53,107 bases of DNA. Origin: Pseudomonadota bacterium (GTDB taxonomy: Bacteria; Pseudomonadota; Gammaproteobacteria; Burkholderiales; Thiobacillaceae). Position numbers and translations under genes: made by a program. Within the stretch, counting starts at the first letter, position 1; each line of letters starts with the position of its first letter. A model generated the notes under the pieces. That model was not told the origin of the DNA, did not search any database, and worked only from the letters and a program-made list of their open reading frames with translations. The stretch covers positions 1 through 53,107 of the forward strand of contig JAKADY010000017.1 in the NCBI GenBank assembly GCA_021826065.1, written 5' to 3'. Positions 33,411 through 41,971 of the stretch are shown in pieces.

Positions 33411-35827
33411 TTCCTGCGGCTGGCGCGGCGCCGGGACTTCGCCTCGCCGTGTCCGGCATAGGCCTGGCGCAGGCTGGAGAACTCGATGAGGCGCGCCGCC
33501 ACCCGGTAGTTGACCGAGCCCTCCGGCACCACGCCCTGTTCATCGGGTTCGCCGGCGGGGGTGCCGGTCAGCAGCTCGATCGCCTCGTCGACGTGGCTGA
33601 TGGGCCAGACGTGGAAACGCCCGTCACGACAGGCCGCCACCACGTCTGCGCGGAGCATCAGGTGCTTGACGTTGGTCTGCGGGATCAACACGCCCTGCTC
33701 GCCCGTGAGCCCCCGCCTGGCGCAGATGTCGAAGAAGCCCTCGATCTTTTCGTTCACCGCGCCGATGGCCTGCATGCGGCCATGCTGGTCGACCGAGCCG
33801 GTGACCGCCAGCGACTGCTTGATCGGCAGCCCGGCCAGGGCCGAGAGCAGGGCGCAGAGCTCGGCCATGGAGGCGGAGTCGCCCTCGACCTGGCCGTAAG
33901 TCTGCTCGAAGGTGAGCGTGGCGGTGAGCGACAGGGGCAGGCTGCTCGCGTAGCGCGTGGCGAGGAAGGAGGACAGGATCATCACCCCCTTGGAATGGAT
34001 GGCGCCGCCCAGGTCCACCTCGCGGTGGATGTCGATCACCTCGCCCTCACCCAGGCGCACGTTGGCGGTGATGCGGGTGGGATGGGCGAAGCGGCTCTCG
34101 CCCAGTTCGATGACCGACAGGCCGTTGACCTGGCCGGTCATCTGGCCGCTGGTCTCGATGTGCACCGTCCCGCGCAGGATGGCGTCGTGGATGCGCTCGC
34201 GCAGCCGCCCCGTGCGCCGGTCGCGCGCGTCGATCACCGACTGCACCTGGGCGTGCGACACCTGCGCCGCCCCGGCCTGGCGGGCAGCAAAATCGGCCTC
34301 GCGCATGAGGTCGAGCAGGCCTTGCATGTGCGTGGACAGCCGCTCGGCGTCGCCCGCCATGCGCGCCGCCGCCTCGACCAGGCGCGCACAGGCGGAGCGG
34401 TCGAAGGGCATGAGTTTCTCCCGCCGCGCCAGGGTGGCGATCAGGCGGGCGTATTGCAGCGTCGTCTCGGGGCTGCGTGGCAGCTCGTCCTCGAAGTCGG
34501 CGACCACCTTGAACAGCTCCGGAAAGTCCGGATCGTATTCGCACAGCAGGTAGTAGAGCAGGCGCTCGCCCACCAGGACCACCTTGACGTCGAGCGGGAT
34601 GGGTTCGGGCTCGAGCGAGATGGTGCTGGCGAGCGAGAGCATCTGTGCCAGCGAATCGGTGCGGATGCGGCGCGAGCGCAAGGCGCGCTTGAGCCCCTCC
34701 CAGGCGTAGGGCTGGGTGAGCAGGCGGTGGGCGTCGAGCACCAGATAGCCGCCGGTGGCATGGTGCAGGGCGCCGGGCTTGATCAGGTTGAAGTCGGTGA
34801 TCAGCGCCCCCAGGTGCTCGATGTGCTCCACCCGACCGACCAGGGTGGCGTGGCTGGGGTGATCCGGGGCGACCACCGGCGCGCCCCGCGTGGCGCTGCG
34901 GTCGACCAGCAGGTTGACCTGGTAGCGGCGGAAGGAGGGGGCCACCGCCACCGGCAGCCCCATGATCTGTGGCATGCCCTCCTGTGGCTTGCGGAAGTCG
35001 TCGGCGGTCTCCACCAGGTCCTGCTCCACCGCCTGCAGGTAGTCGAGGACTGCCGGCAGGTCGCGGTATTTCTCCTTCAGCTCGCCGATCTGATGCTCCA
35101 CCGCCAGGCGGGAGAACTCGCGGTTGAGCTCCCGCACGCGCTCGCGCTTTTCGCGCAGCCACTGCGGCGCCTGGCGGATCAGCTTGTGCAGACGTTCGTG
35201 TAGCCGTTCGATGACCTCGCGGATGTGTGCCTTCTCCGCCTCCGGCAGCTTGTCGAACTCCTCCGGCCCCAGCACCTCGCCGTTGCGTTCGGGGGCAAGC
35301 CCGAAGCCGCTCGGGGTGCGCAGCAGGGCAATGCCCTCCCGTTCGGCCTCCTCCCCCAAGGCGCGGAAGGCGGCTGCCTCGCGCTCGCTGAACTCCTGTT
35401 CGATCTCCTCCAGGCGGTTGCGGTATTCGTCGCTCTCGAAGATGGCGGGGATCGCCGCCAGCAGGTCTTCGACGAGACGCTGCATGTCGGCCTTCAGCTC
35501 GCGCCCGCGGCCGGCCGGCAGGCTCAGCGCCCGCGGCTTGTGCGGCTGGGCGAAGTTGTTGACGTACACCCAGTCCGACGGTACCGGCCGCGTGGCCGCC
35601 GCGGCCTCCACCATGTCCATGACCAGCGAGCGCTTGCCGGTGCCGGCCGGTCCCATGACGTAGAGGTTGAAGCCCTCGGCCGGCATCGCCAGGCCAAAGC
35701 CGACCGCCTCGGCCGCGCGCGCCTGGCCCAGCATACCGGGCAGGTCTTCGAGTTCGTCGGTGCTCTCGAATGGGGTAGGGAATTCACAGCGGGTGTAGAG
35801 CAGTTCGGGGTTCAGCGCGTCGGGCAT
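33407..35827 (-). CDS. Lon-like ATP-dependent protease (LonB type)
   Basis: An 806-residue cytoplasmic AAA+ protease. An N-terminal Walker A (GPAGTGKR at 59-66) is followed by a long helical insert (about 100-300), the second half of the ATPase (HHATGGYLVLDAHRLL, DVKVVLVGERLLYYLL), and a C-terminal Lon protease domain. The Ser-Lys dyad is visible as Ser in GQVEGDSASMAELCALLSAL and Lys in AIGAVNEKIEGFFDIC. Family members degrade damaged or regulatory proteins. I start it at the ATG at 35827 because the product then begins MPDALNPELLYTRCEFP, as relatives do, and it does not overlap pyrC'. The stop overlaps the Usp-like gene by ATGA. Confidence 0.92.
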   Translation of the reverse strand: MPDALNPELLYTRCEFPTPFESTDELEDLPGMLGQARAAEAVGFGLAMPAEGFNLYVMGPAGTGKRSLVMDMVEAAAATRPVPSDWVYVNNFAQPHKPRALSLPAGRGRELKADMQRLVEDLLAAIPAIFESDEYRNRLEEIEQEFSEREAAAFRALGEEAEREGIALLRTPSGFGLAPERNGEVLGPEEFDKLPEAEKAHIREVIERLHERLHKLIRQAPQWLREKRERVRELNREFSRLAVEHQIGELKEKYRDLPAVLDYLQAVEQDLVETADDFRKPQEGMPQIMGLPVAVAPSFRRYQVNLLVDRSATRGAPVVAPDHPSHATLVGRVEHIEHLGALITDFNLIKPGALHHATGGYLVLDAHRLLTQPYAWEGLKRALRSRRIRTDSLAQMLSLASTISLEPEPIPLDVKVVLVGERLLYYLLCEYDPDFPELFKVVADFEDELPRSPETTLQYARLIATLARREKLMPFDRSACARLVEAAARMAGDAERLSTHMQGLLDLMREADFAARQAGAAQVSHAQVQSVIDARDRRTGRLRERIHDAILRGTVHIETSGQMTGQVNGLSVIELGESRFAHPTRITANVRLGEGEVIDIHREVDLGGAIHSKGVMILSSFLATRYASSLPLSLTATLTFEQTYGQVEGDSASMAELCALLSALAGLPIKQSLAVTGSVDQHGRMQAIGAVNEKIEGFFDICARRGLTGEQGVLIPQTNVKHLMLRADVVAACRDGRFHVWPISHVDEAIELLTGTPAGEPDEQGVVPEGSVNYRVAARLIEFSSLRQAYAGHGEAKSRRRASRRK

Positions 35828-35843
35828 TCTGGGGCGTTTTTTG

Positions 35844-37127
35844 TCAGTGGTTGTTGCGGCGGAAATCGACGTGGCCATCGATGATGGTGTACTTGACCTG
35901 GCCGATCATCTCCATGCCCAGGAAGGGGCTGTTCTTGCCCAGGGACATCAGGCTGTCGCGCCCCACCGTCCAGGGCTGGTCGGGGTCGAACAGGCACAGG
36001 TCGGCGGGACGCCCGACGGCGAGCACACCGGCCTGCGTGCCGAGGATGCGCGCCGGGCGCCGGGTGATGAGGTCGAGCGCCTGCGCGAGCGGCACATCCA
36101 TCTCGCGCGCCCACTTGAGCGTCAACGGCAGCAGCAGCTCGACACCGGTCGCGCCCGGCTCGGCCTCCTGGAAGGGCAGTTCCTTGGCGTCGTCGTTGAC
36201 CGGTGCGTGATCCGAGCAGACCGCATCGACCAAGCCCTCGCGCACCGCGGCGCGGATGGCCTCGCGGTCGCGCTGGCTGCGGAGCGGCGGCACCAGGTGG
36301 CAGTTGGCATCGAAGTCGGTGAGGTCCATCTCCGACAGGTGCAGGTGATGGACCCCGACATCGCAGGTGATGCGCAGCCCGTCGTGCTTTGCACGACGCA
36401 CCATCTCTAGGCCGGCCCGGCTGGACAGCCGGCACAGGTGCACGCGCGCGCCGGTCTCGCGCGCGAGCAGCAGGATGGTTTGCAGTGCCACCGTCTCGGC
36501 GGGCACGGGGATGGCGGGCAGCCCCAGCCGCGCCGCCACCACCCCGTCGTGGGCCACGCCACCGCGCGCAAGGTGCGGATCCTGCGGGCGCAGCCACACC
36601 GGCAAGTCGAAGGTGACCGCATACTCCAAGGCACGCAGCAGCACCGCCGTATCGATGAGCGTCGCGTCGGCCTGGCTGAAGGCGACACAGCCCGCCTCGG
36701 CGAGCTCGGCCATCTCGGTCAACCGTTCGCCCCTGAGCTTCCAGGTGAGCGCCCCGACCGGGTAGACGCGCGGGCCGGGGCTCATGCGCGTGCGAAACTT
36801 GAGCATCTCGATCAGACCCGGCTCGTCCAGGGGCGGGTCGGTGTCGGGTGGACAGGCGAGCGAGGTCACGCCACCGGCGGCGGCCGCGCGCATCTCGGTC
36901 TCCAGGGTGGCCATGTACTCGAAGCCCGGTTCGCGCAGCCGTACCGAGAGGTCCACCAGGCCCGGACAGACGACGAGGCCCGTCGCATCGATCACCTGAT
37001 TGGCGTGGAAGTCCGCCGGGGTCTCGCCCAGGGCGACGATGTGCCCCGCGGCGATACAGACGTCACCCGTACGGTCGAGCCCGCTCTCCGGGTCGATGAG
37101 GCGGCCGTTGCGGATCAGGATCTTCAT
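35844..37127 (-). CDS. pyrX: Non-catalytic dihydroorotase homologue (PyrC')
   Basis: A 427-residue amidohydrolase-fold protein homologous to class I dihydroorotase. Metal ligands are missing: where active enzymes have DxHxHxREPG, this protein has DLSVRLREPG at 59-68, so both histidines are gone. Later landmarks remain in part (VHHLHLSEMDL, CSDHAPV). This is the pattern of PyrC' from Pseudomonas-type bacteria, an inactive subunit that holds the aspartate transcarbamoylase dodecamer together. It follows pyrB on the same strand across 64 bp, which supports that role. A true dihydroorotase should be elsewhere in the genome. Confidence 0.92.
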   Translation of the reverse strand: MKILIRNGRLIDPESGLDRTGDVCIAAGHIVALGETPADFHANQVIDATGLVVCPGLVDLSVRLREPGFEYMATLETEMRAAAAGGVTSLACPPDTDPPLDEPGLIEMLKFRTRMSPGPRVYPVGALTWKLRGERLTEMAELAEAGCVAFSQADATLIDTAVLLRALEYAVTFDLPVWLRPQDPHLARGGVAHDGVVAARLGLPAIPVPAETVALQTILLLARETGARVHLCRLSSRAGLEMVRRAKHDGLRITCDVGVHHLHLSEMDLTDFDANCHLVPPLRSQRDREAIRAAVREGLVDAVCSDHAPVNDDAKELPFQEAEPGATGVELLLPLTLKWAREMDVPLAQALDLITRRPARILGTQAGVLAVGRPADLCLFDPDQPWTVGRDSLMSLGKNSPFLGMEMIGQVKYTIIDGHVDFRRNNH

Positions 37128-37191
37128 CTCAGAGCGGAAGAGGCGTTTGCATGTGGTCAGTGCTCGGGATCCATGGATACGGCCGCAGCCC

Positions 37192-38166
37192 TCAGGCCTC
37201 GGCAGCCGGCTTCACACCACTGCCCGCCAGCAGGCTCATCACCGCCATGCGCACGGCAATGCCATAGGTCACCTGGTTGAGGATCACCGAGTGGCGGCCG
37301 TCGGCCACCGCCGAGTCGATCTCCACCCCGCGGTTCATCGGCCCAGGGTGCATGACGATGGCGTCGGGCTTGGCGCGCTTGAGCTTCTCGGCGGTGAGCC
37401 CCCAGTATTTGAAGTACTCCTGTGGCGAGGGCAGCAGGGCCCCCTGCATACGCTCGTTCTGTAGCCGCAACATGATGATCACGTCGCAGTCCTTGAGCCC
37501 CGTCTCCATGCGGTAGTGCACGTGCACGCCGAGGCTGTCGACATCGCGCGGCAGCAGGGTGCGCGGCGCGATCACCCGCACCTCGGGGCAGCCCAGGGTG
37601 GTGAGCGCATGGATCTGCGAGCGGGCCACGCGCGAGTGCAGCACATCCCCCACCACCGCCACGGTGAGGTTGTGGAAGGCCCCCTTGTGGCGGCGGATGG
37701 TGAACATGTCGAGCAGACCCTGGGTCGGGTGGGCACAGCGCCCGTCGCCGGCGTTGATGACGTGGATGTGCGGCGCCACGTGGCGCGCGATCAGGTGCGG
37801 GGCACCGCTGGCGGCGTGGCGCACGACGAACATGTCCGCCTGCATGGCCGAGAGGTTGGCCACCGTGTCGAGCAGGGTCTCGCCCTTGCTCTGGGCGGAG
37901 GTGCCGATGTTGAGGTTGACCACGTCGGCAGACAGCCGCTTGGCGGCGATCTCGAAGGTGGTGCGCGTGCGCGTGGAGGGCTCGAAGAACAGGTTGAAGA
38001 TGGCCTTGCCCCGGAGCAACGGCACCTTCTTCACCTCGCGCTGCGCCACCGAGATGAAGGACTCCGCCGTGTCCAGGATCTGGATGAGGATGCGCGCCGG
38101 CAGGCCATCCAGCGTGAGCAGATGGCGCAGGCTGCCGTCGGCGTTGAGCTGCAGGTCTGCGGTCAT
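37192..38166 (-). CDS. pyrB: Aspartate carbamoyltransferase catalytic subunit
   Basis: PyrB forms carbamoyl-aspartate from carbamoyl phosphate and aspartate, the first committed step of pyrimidine synthesis. The 324-residue protein has the carbamoyl-phosphate motif [13 protein letters not shown], then [16 protein letters not shown], and the aspartate-site segment [12 protein letters not shown] start it at the ATG at 38166 ([22 protein letters not shown]). Its N-terminal extension before HLLTLDGL is like that of the Pseudomonas-type enzyme, which binds PyrC'. No pyrI is present. Upstream lies pyrR, with a repeat array in the 97-bp gap. Confidence 0.96.
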   Translation of the reverse strand: MTADLQLNADGSLRHLLTLDGLPARILIQILDTAESFISVAQREVKKVPLLRGKAIFNLFFEPSTRTRTTFEIAAKRLSADVVNLNIGTSAQSKGETLLDTVANLSAMQADMFVVRHAASGAPHLIARHVAPHIHVINAGDGRCAHPTQGLLDMFTIRRHKGAFHNLTVAVVGDVLHSRVARSQIHALTTLGCPEVRVIAPRTLLPRDVDSLGVHVHYRMETGLKDCDVIIMLRLQNERMQGALLPSPQEYFKYWGLTAEKLKRAKPDAIVMHPGPMNRGVEIDSAVADGRHSVILNQVTYGIAVRMAVMSLLAGSGVKPAAEA

Positions 38167-38167
38167 G

Positions 38168-38283
38168 CGCGGGAGAGGAAAAGAGAAAAGCAATGAGAGA
38201 AAGGAAGCGCGTTCGAGCCGGGCGAGAACCGCTGCAGGGCGGCACCCACTTTTCTCGCTTCTCTCATCCCTTTTCTCTCACCA
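38168..38283. repeat. Inverted array of GAGAAAAG units (pyrB/pyrR junction)
   Basis: A left block at 38171-38206 (GGGAGAGGAAAAGAGAAAAG, then AATGAGAGAAAGG) faces a right block at 38249-38281 (CTTTTCTCGCTTCTCTCATC, then CCTTTTCTCTCA). The two can pair in part as a stem. The right block supplies the last codons (VREKG) and the stop of pyrR. Confidence 0.6.
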
Positions 38284-38761
38284 CAAACGACAACGTGCCC
38301 GCATCGTCGCGGACCAGGCTCACGTGCTGGCGCGCGCCCAGATCGAGCTTGAGGCCGACATAATCGGGGCAGATCGGCAGTTCCCGCCCACCGCGGTCGA
38401 TCAGCACGGCGAGCCGGATCGCGGCCGGGCGGCCATAGTCGAACAGGAGGTTCATGGCCGCGCGCACGGTGCGGCCGGTGTAGAGGACGTCATCGATCAA
38501 CAGGATGTTGCGGTCCTCCACCTCGAAGGGGATGTGCGAGGGTTTGACCTCGGGGTGTAGGCCGATGCGCGAGAAATCGTCGCGGTAGAAGGCGATGTCG
38601 AGTACCCCCTGGGGCGCGTCGCTGCCCAACTCGCGCACGAGTGCCTCCATCACCCAGGCCCCGCCGGTGTGGATGCCGACCACCGCCCAGTCGGGCCCCA
38701 GGGCCGGACGGATGTCAGCGGCAAGCCGGACGATCAATTCCTGGGGTTGTGGCAGGTTCAT
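38264..38761 (-). CDS. pyrR: Bifunctional PyrR: pyr regulator / uracil phosphoribosyltransferase
   Basis: A 165-residue type I phosphoribosyltransferase. The PRPP loop is [19 protein letters not shown] near residue 88, with [13 protein letters not shown] and RDDFSRIG upstream. In Gram-positive bacteria PyrR attenuates the pyr operon; in gammaproteobacteria the regulatory role is less clear. It precedes pyrB, which fits pyr control, but I see no attenuator that I can defend. The last residues VREKG and the stop come from the GAGAAAAG repeat array. Its start overlaps the ruvX stop by ATGA. Confidence 0.93.
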   Translation of the reverse strand: MNLPQPQELIVRLAADIRPALGPDWAVVGIHTGGAWVMEALVRELGSDAPQGVLDIAFYRDDFSRIGLHPEVKPSHIPFEVEDRNILLIDDVLYTGRTVRAAMNLLFDYGRPAAIRLAVLIDRGGRELPICPDYVGLKLDLGARQHVSLVRDDAGTLSFVVREKG

Positions 38762-39186
38762 GCGCGGGCGAAGTAGTCGTCCAGGATCTGTTGCGCGGCC
38801 ATGCTGTCGATGGCGCTGCGTGCGCGCCGTCCGCGCACCCCAGCCTCGGCAAGCCGCGCCTGTGCCTCCACCGAGGTCAACCGCTCGTCCACCAGCGCCA
38901 CCGGCAGGCCGAAGCGCCCCGCGAGCTGGTTGGCGAAGCGCTGGCAGCGGCGGGTCAGTTCATGCGGCTCTCCGTCGAGCGTCAGCGGCAGCCCCACCAC
39001 CAGCTCGACCGGCCGCCACTCGGCGATGAGCGCGCCGATGCGGGCGAAACGGGCGGCATTGGACTCTGCGTTGATCGTCTCGAGCGGGTGCGCCGTGCGC
39101 GTCTCCCACTCCCCAATGGCCACACCGATGCGCCTCAAGCCAAAATCGAAGGCCAGAACCGGACCCTTCTTCAGAACAGTGGGCAT
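38758..39186 (-). CDS. ruvX: RuvX / YqgF-family Holliday-junction resolvase-like nuclease
   Basis: A 142-residue RNase H-fold protein. It opens with [17 protein letters not shown] (first catalytic Asp), has [12 protein letters not shown] and [16 protein letters not shown] (Glu), and ends with [19 protein letters not shown] (second Asp). The family is essential in many bacteria and takes part in pre-16S rRNA 5' end processing. I start it at the ATG at 39186 (MPTVLKKGP); the longer frame would run through repeat DNA upstream. It is coupled to pyrR. Confidence 0.94.
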   Translation of the reverse strand: MPTVLKKGPVLAFDFGLRRIGVAIGEWETRTAHPLETINAESNAARFARIGALIAEWRPVELVVGLPLTLDGEPHELTRRCQRFANQLAGRFGLPVALVDERLTSVEAQARLAEAGVRGRRARSAIDSMAAQQILDDYFARA

Positions 39187-39357
39187 TAAACCGAGGACGG
39201 CGGGCTGTTCGCCTGCCCCTGGCATAGGCAGGTGGTCACGCCCACCTAGTCCTCCGTCCTCAGTCATCCGTCCTCTGGTAGCGTCATGAGCGCCCGCGCG
39301 CCAGCGCGGGTGGAAAGCGACAGTCGTCCGTCCTCAGTCCTCTGTCCTCAGTCAAGC
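39187..39357. repeat. Short-repeat spacer with CGTCCTCAGTC arrays (ruvX/yqgE gap)
   Basis: Two blocks of the unit CGTCCTCAGTC with variants lie at 39249-39276 and 39321-39354. A reverse unit GAGGACGG sits at 39193-39200. Two hairpins lie between: CCTGCC facing GGCAGG at 39211-39232, and GCCCGCGCGCCAGCGCGGG at 39291-39309. The 165-bp gap codes for nothing recognisable. The spacing is irregular, so it is not a CRISPR. Confidence 0.6.
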
Positions 39358-39912
39358 GTGCCCCGCCTGTTCCGAGAGCATGGCGAGATCGATGCCGAGC
39401 AGCTGCATGGCCGCCGGCAGCCGCTGCTCGGGGGGCAGGTCGAAGATCACGTCGGGATCGGCCGCGACGGTGAGCCAGGCGTTTTGCTTGATCTCATCCT
39501 CGAGCTGACCTGGTCCCCAGCCGGCATATCCTAGGGTGACCAGGATCTGCGCCGGCCCCTCGCGCCGGCCGGTGGCCTCGAGGATGTCCTTGGAGGTGGT
39601 CAACCCCACCCGGTCGTTGATCGCCAAGGTCGAGTTCCACGTGCCCACCGGCCGGTGCAGCACGAAACCGCGCTCCACCTGCACCGGCCCGCCGTAATAG
39701 ACCGGCATGTTGATCAGCCGCTCGTCGTCGAGGGTGAGCCCGATCTGCTCGAACAGCTTCTCGAGCGACAGGTCGATGGGCCGGTTGACCACCACCCCCA
39801 AGGCCCCCTGCTCGCCATGGTCGCAGATGTAGGTCAAGGTCCCGGCGAAGTTGGGGTCTGCCATGTTGGGCATGGCGATCAAGAAGTGGTCGGTGAAGTT
39901 GGCGTTTTGCAT
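39352..39912 (-). CDS. yqgE: YqgE/AlgH family protein
   Basis: A 186-residue protein of the YqgE/AlgH (DUF179) family. It starts with [38 protein letters not shown], has [15 protein letters not shown], and [15 protein letters not shown], all diagnostic. The ending EQAGHA is also conserved, so this gene end is not altered by the adjacent repeats. The molecular function is unknown. It is usually next to ruvX, as here, and is divergent from the photolyase across 107 bp. Confidence 0.93.
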   Translation of the reverse strand: MQNANFTDHFLIAMPNMADPNFAGTLTYICDHGEQGALGVVVNRPIDLSLEKLFEQIGLTLDDERLINMPVYYGGPVQVERGFVLHRPVGTWNSTLAINDRVGLTTSKDILEATGRREGPAQILVTLGYAGWGPGQLEDEIKQNAWLTVAADPDVIFDLPPEQRLPAAMQLLGIDLAMLSEQAGHA

Positions 39913-40019
39913 GCGGCTGCCGCTCGCGCGGCCACGAAGGCGTTCACGCTTTCATTGTAAACCCCGCACCCTGGGACGCAAAATCACGCCTGCCAACCCG
40001 CAACGCCCTCGCCGATCCC

Positions 40020-41441
40020 GTGTCCTTGCATGATGCCGCCCTGGTCTGGTTCCGCCGCGACCTGCGCCTGACCGACCACGCCGCCCTCGCCGCCGCCCTG
40101 CGCGCGGCGCGGCGGGTGCACTGCGCCTTCGTCTTCGACACCGACATCCTCGACCCTCTGCCCACACGCGCGGATCGGCGCGTGGAGTTCATCTGGGAGA
40201 GCGTGCGCCTGCTCAAGCAGGCCCTGCAGGGCAGAGGGGCCGAACTCCTCGTCCTGCACGGCCCGGCCCGGCGCCTGATCCCCGAACTGGCCGTGCGCCT
40301 CGAAGTGGACGCGGTCTACGCCAACCGCGACTACGAGCCTTTCGCAACTGCCCGCGACGCCGAGGTGGCCGGCAGCCTGGCCGCGGCCGGCCGCCGTCTG
40401 TCGCTACACAAGGACCAGGTGATCTTCGACACCGACGAGCTGCTCACCGGCAACGGCCGCCCCTTCCACGTCTTCACCCCCTACCGGCGCGCCTGGCAGG
40501 CGCGGCTCACCCCCGGCGACTATGCCCCGCACGCCGTGGCCGAGCACCTCGACCGTCTGGCCCCCGCCGCGCCCACGCCCATGCCGGCGCTCGAAGACCT
40601 CGGCTTCACGCGCACCAACCTCGCCGCGCTTGGCGTGCAGGCCGGCGAGGCTGGGGCGCAGGCACGGCTTCAAGACTTCCTCCAGCGCATCGACCACTAT
40701 CACGAGCGGCGCGACTACCCCGGCCTCAAGGGGCCCTCCTACCTCTCCGTGCACCTACGCTTCGGCACGGTGAGCATCCGCGAGCTGGTGGGCCTGGCCG
40801 TCGCGCGCGACAGCGAGGGCGCGTGGATGTGGCTGTCCGAACTCATCTGGCGCGAGTTCTACCAGATGCTGCTGTGGCACTATCCCCAGACCGTGACGCA
40901 TGCCTTCCAGGCCAAATACGACGCCATCGCCTGGCCCAACCCGCCCGGTCACTACGAGGCCTGGTGCGAGGCACGCACCGGTTATCCCATCGTCGATGCG
41001 GCGATGCGGCAGTTGAACCAGACCGGCTACATGCACAACCGGCTGCGCATGATCGCCGCCAGCTTCCTGGTGAAGGACCTGCAGGTCGACTGGCGGCTGG
41101 GCGAGCGCCACTTCGCCGACAAGCTCATCGACTACGACCAGGCCGCCAACGTCGGCGGCTGGCAGTGGTCGGCCGGTGTGGGCACCGACGCGCAGCCTTG
41201 GTTTCGCATCTTCAACCCCGTGACGCAATCGCAGCGCTTCGACCCAGAGGGCCGCTTCATCCGCCGCTATCTGCCCGAGCTGGCGGCACTGCCCGACAAA
41301 TACCTGCACGCCCCCTGGACCCTGCCGGCGGCCGAACAGACCCGCTTGGGCTTCGTGCCGGGGCGCGACTATCCCCCGCCCATCGTCGATCACGCAAAGG
41401 CCCGCCAGGCCACGCTCGCCCTGTTCAAGGCCGTGCGATGA
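40020..41441 (+). CDS. phrB: Deoxyribodipyrimidine photolyase
   Basis: A 473-residue class I CPD photolyase that repairs UV dimers with blue light. The N-terminal alpha/beta antenna domain begins ALVWFRRDLRLTDHAAL. The FAD domain has LSVHLRFGTVSIREL, WLSELIWREFYQMLLW, and the core YDQAANVGGWQWSAGVGTDAQP... with NP and RFDPEGRFIRRYLPEL. The tryptophans of the electron-transfer chain are present. It starts with GTG (VSLHDAALVWF), since no ATG fits the conserved beginning. It overlaps the next gene by ATGA. Confidence 0.95.
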   Translation: MSLHDAALVWFRRDLRLTDHAALAAALRAARRVHCAFVFDTDILDPLPTRADRRVEFIWESVRLLKQALQGRGAELLVLHGPARRLIPELAVRLEVDAVYANRDYEPFATARDAEVAGSLAAAGRRLSLHKDQVIFDTDELLTGNGRPFHVFTPYRRAWQARLTPGDYAPHAVAEHLDRLAPAAPTPMPALEDLGFTRTNLAALGVQAGEAGAQARLQDFLQRIDHYHERRDYPGLKGPSYLSVHLRFGTVSIRELVGLAVARDSEGAWMWLSELIWREFYQMLLWHYPQTVTHAFQAKYDAIAWPNPPGHYEAWCEARTGYPIVDAAMRQLNQTGYMHNRLRMIAASFLVKDLQVDWRLGERHFADKLIDYDQAANVGGWQWSAGVGTDAQPWFRIFNPVTQSQRFDPEGRFIRRYLPELAALPDKYLHAPWTLPAAEQTRLGFVPGRDYPPPIVDHAKARQATLALFKAVR

Positions 41442-41971
41442 TCGAACGCGCCCTCGTCCACCACCCCACGACCGCGGCCGCCTGGATCGAGTCTCTGGTC
41501 GTGCGCCTGAATCGGGAGGCGGCCGCGCTCAGGGTCGAGTTCTTTCTGCAGGGCGACCTCACCCACCTGAGGTTGCCGAGCGGACCGACCGGCCGCCGCG
41601 ACGGCCTGTGGCGGCACACCTGCGGCGAGGTCTTCATCGGCAGAACCGCAAAGCCGGCCTACCGCGAGTGGAACCTCGCCCCGTCCGGCGCCTGGCAGGC
41701 CTATGACTTCACCGCCTATCGCGCGGGCATGCGGCTGGCCGGGGTAGAACCGCCGGTGATCCATCTCGACCACGGTCCTTCAGCGCTTACGCTGACGGCG
41801 CACCTGCCCTTGCAGGATCCGCAAGACGACGGCGACATCCGTCTAGGCGTCAGCGCCGTGCTGGAAGACACCGGCGGCGCGCTCTCCTACTGGGCGCTCA
41901 GCCACCCCGGGGAGCGCCCGGACTTTCACCACCCCGCCAGTTTCACCCTGACCCTGGACCCGACCCCATGA
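41438..41971 (+). CDS. DOMON-like domain protein
   Basis: A 177-residue protein without a signal peptide. Its features are LEGDLTHLRLP-like strands (FFLQGDLTHLRLP), GRRDGLWRHTCGEVFIG, YREWNLAPSGAWQAYDFTAYRAGM, and a final ALSHPGERPDFHHPASFTLTL. These match the DOMON-like family found in proteobacteria, whose fold resembles haem- or sugar-binding domains. The function is not known. It overlaps the photolyase gene upstream and the DUF1343 gene downstream by ATGA on both sides, so the three are a tight operon. Confidence 0.85.
   Translation: MIERALVHHPTTAAAWIESLVVRLNREAAALRVEFFLQGDLTHLRLPSGPTGRRDGLWRHTCGEVFIGRTAKPAYREWNLAPSGAWQAYDFTAYRAGMRLAGVEPPVIHLDHGPSALTLTAHLPLQDPQDDGDIRLGVSAVLEDTGGALSYWALSHPGERPDFHHPASFTLTLDPTP

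Noticed and set aside
33449-35203. Plus-strand open frame of 584 residues opposite the Lon-like gene
   Set aside because: It is the shadow of an intact protease gene in a GC-rich sequence, with no recognisable domain.
39187-39357. Repeated CGTCCTCAGTC blocks as a CRISPR array
   Set aside because: The units are short and spacing is irregular, no spacers of constant size are seen, and no cas genes are near.
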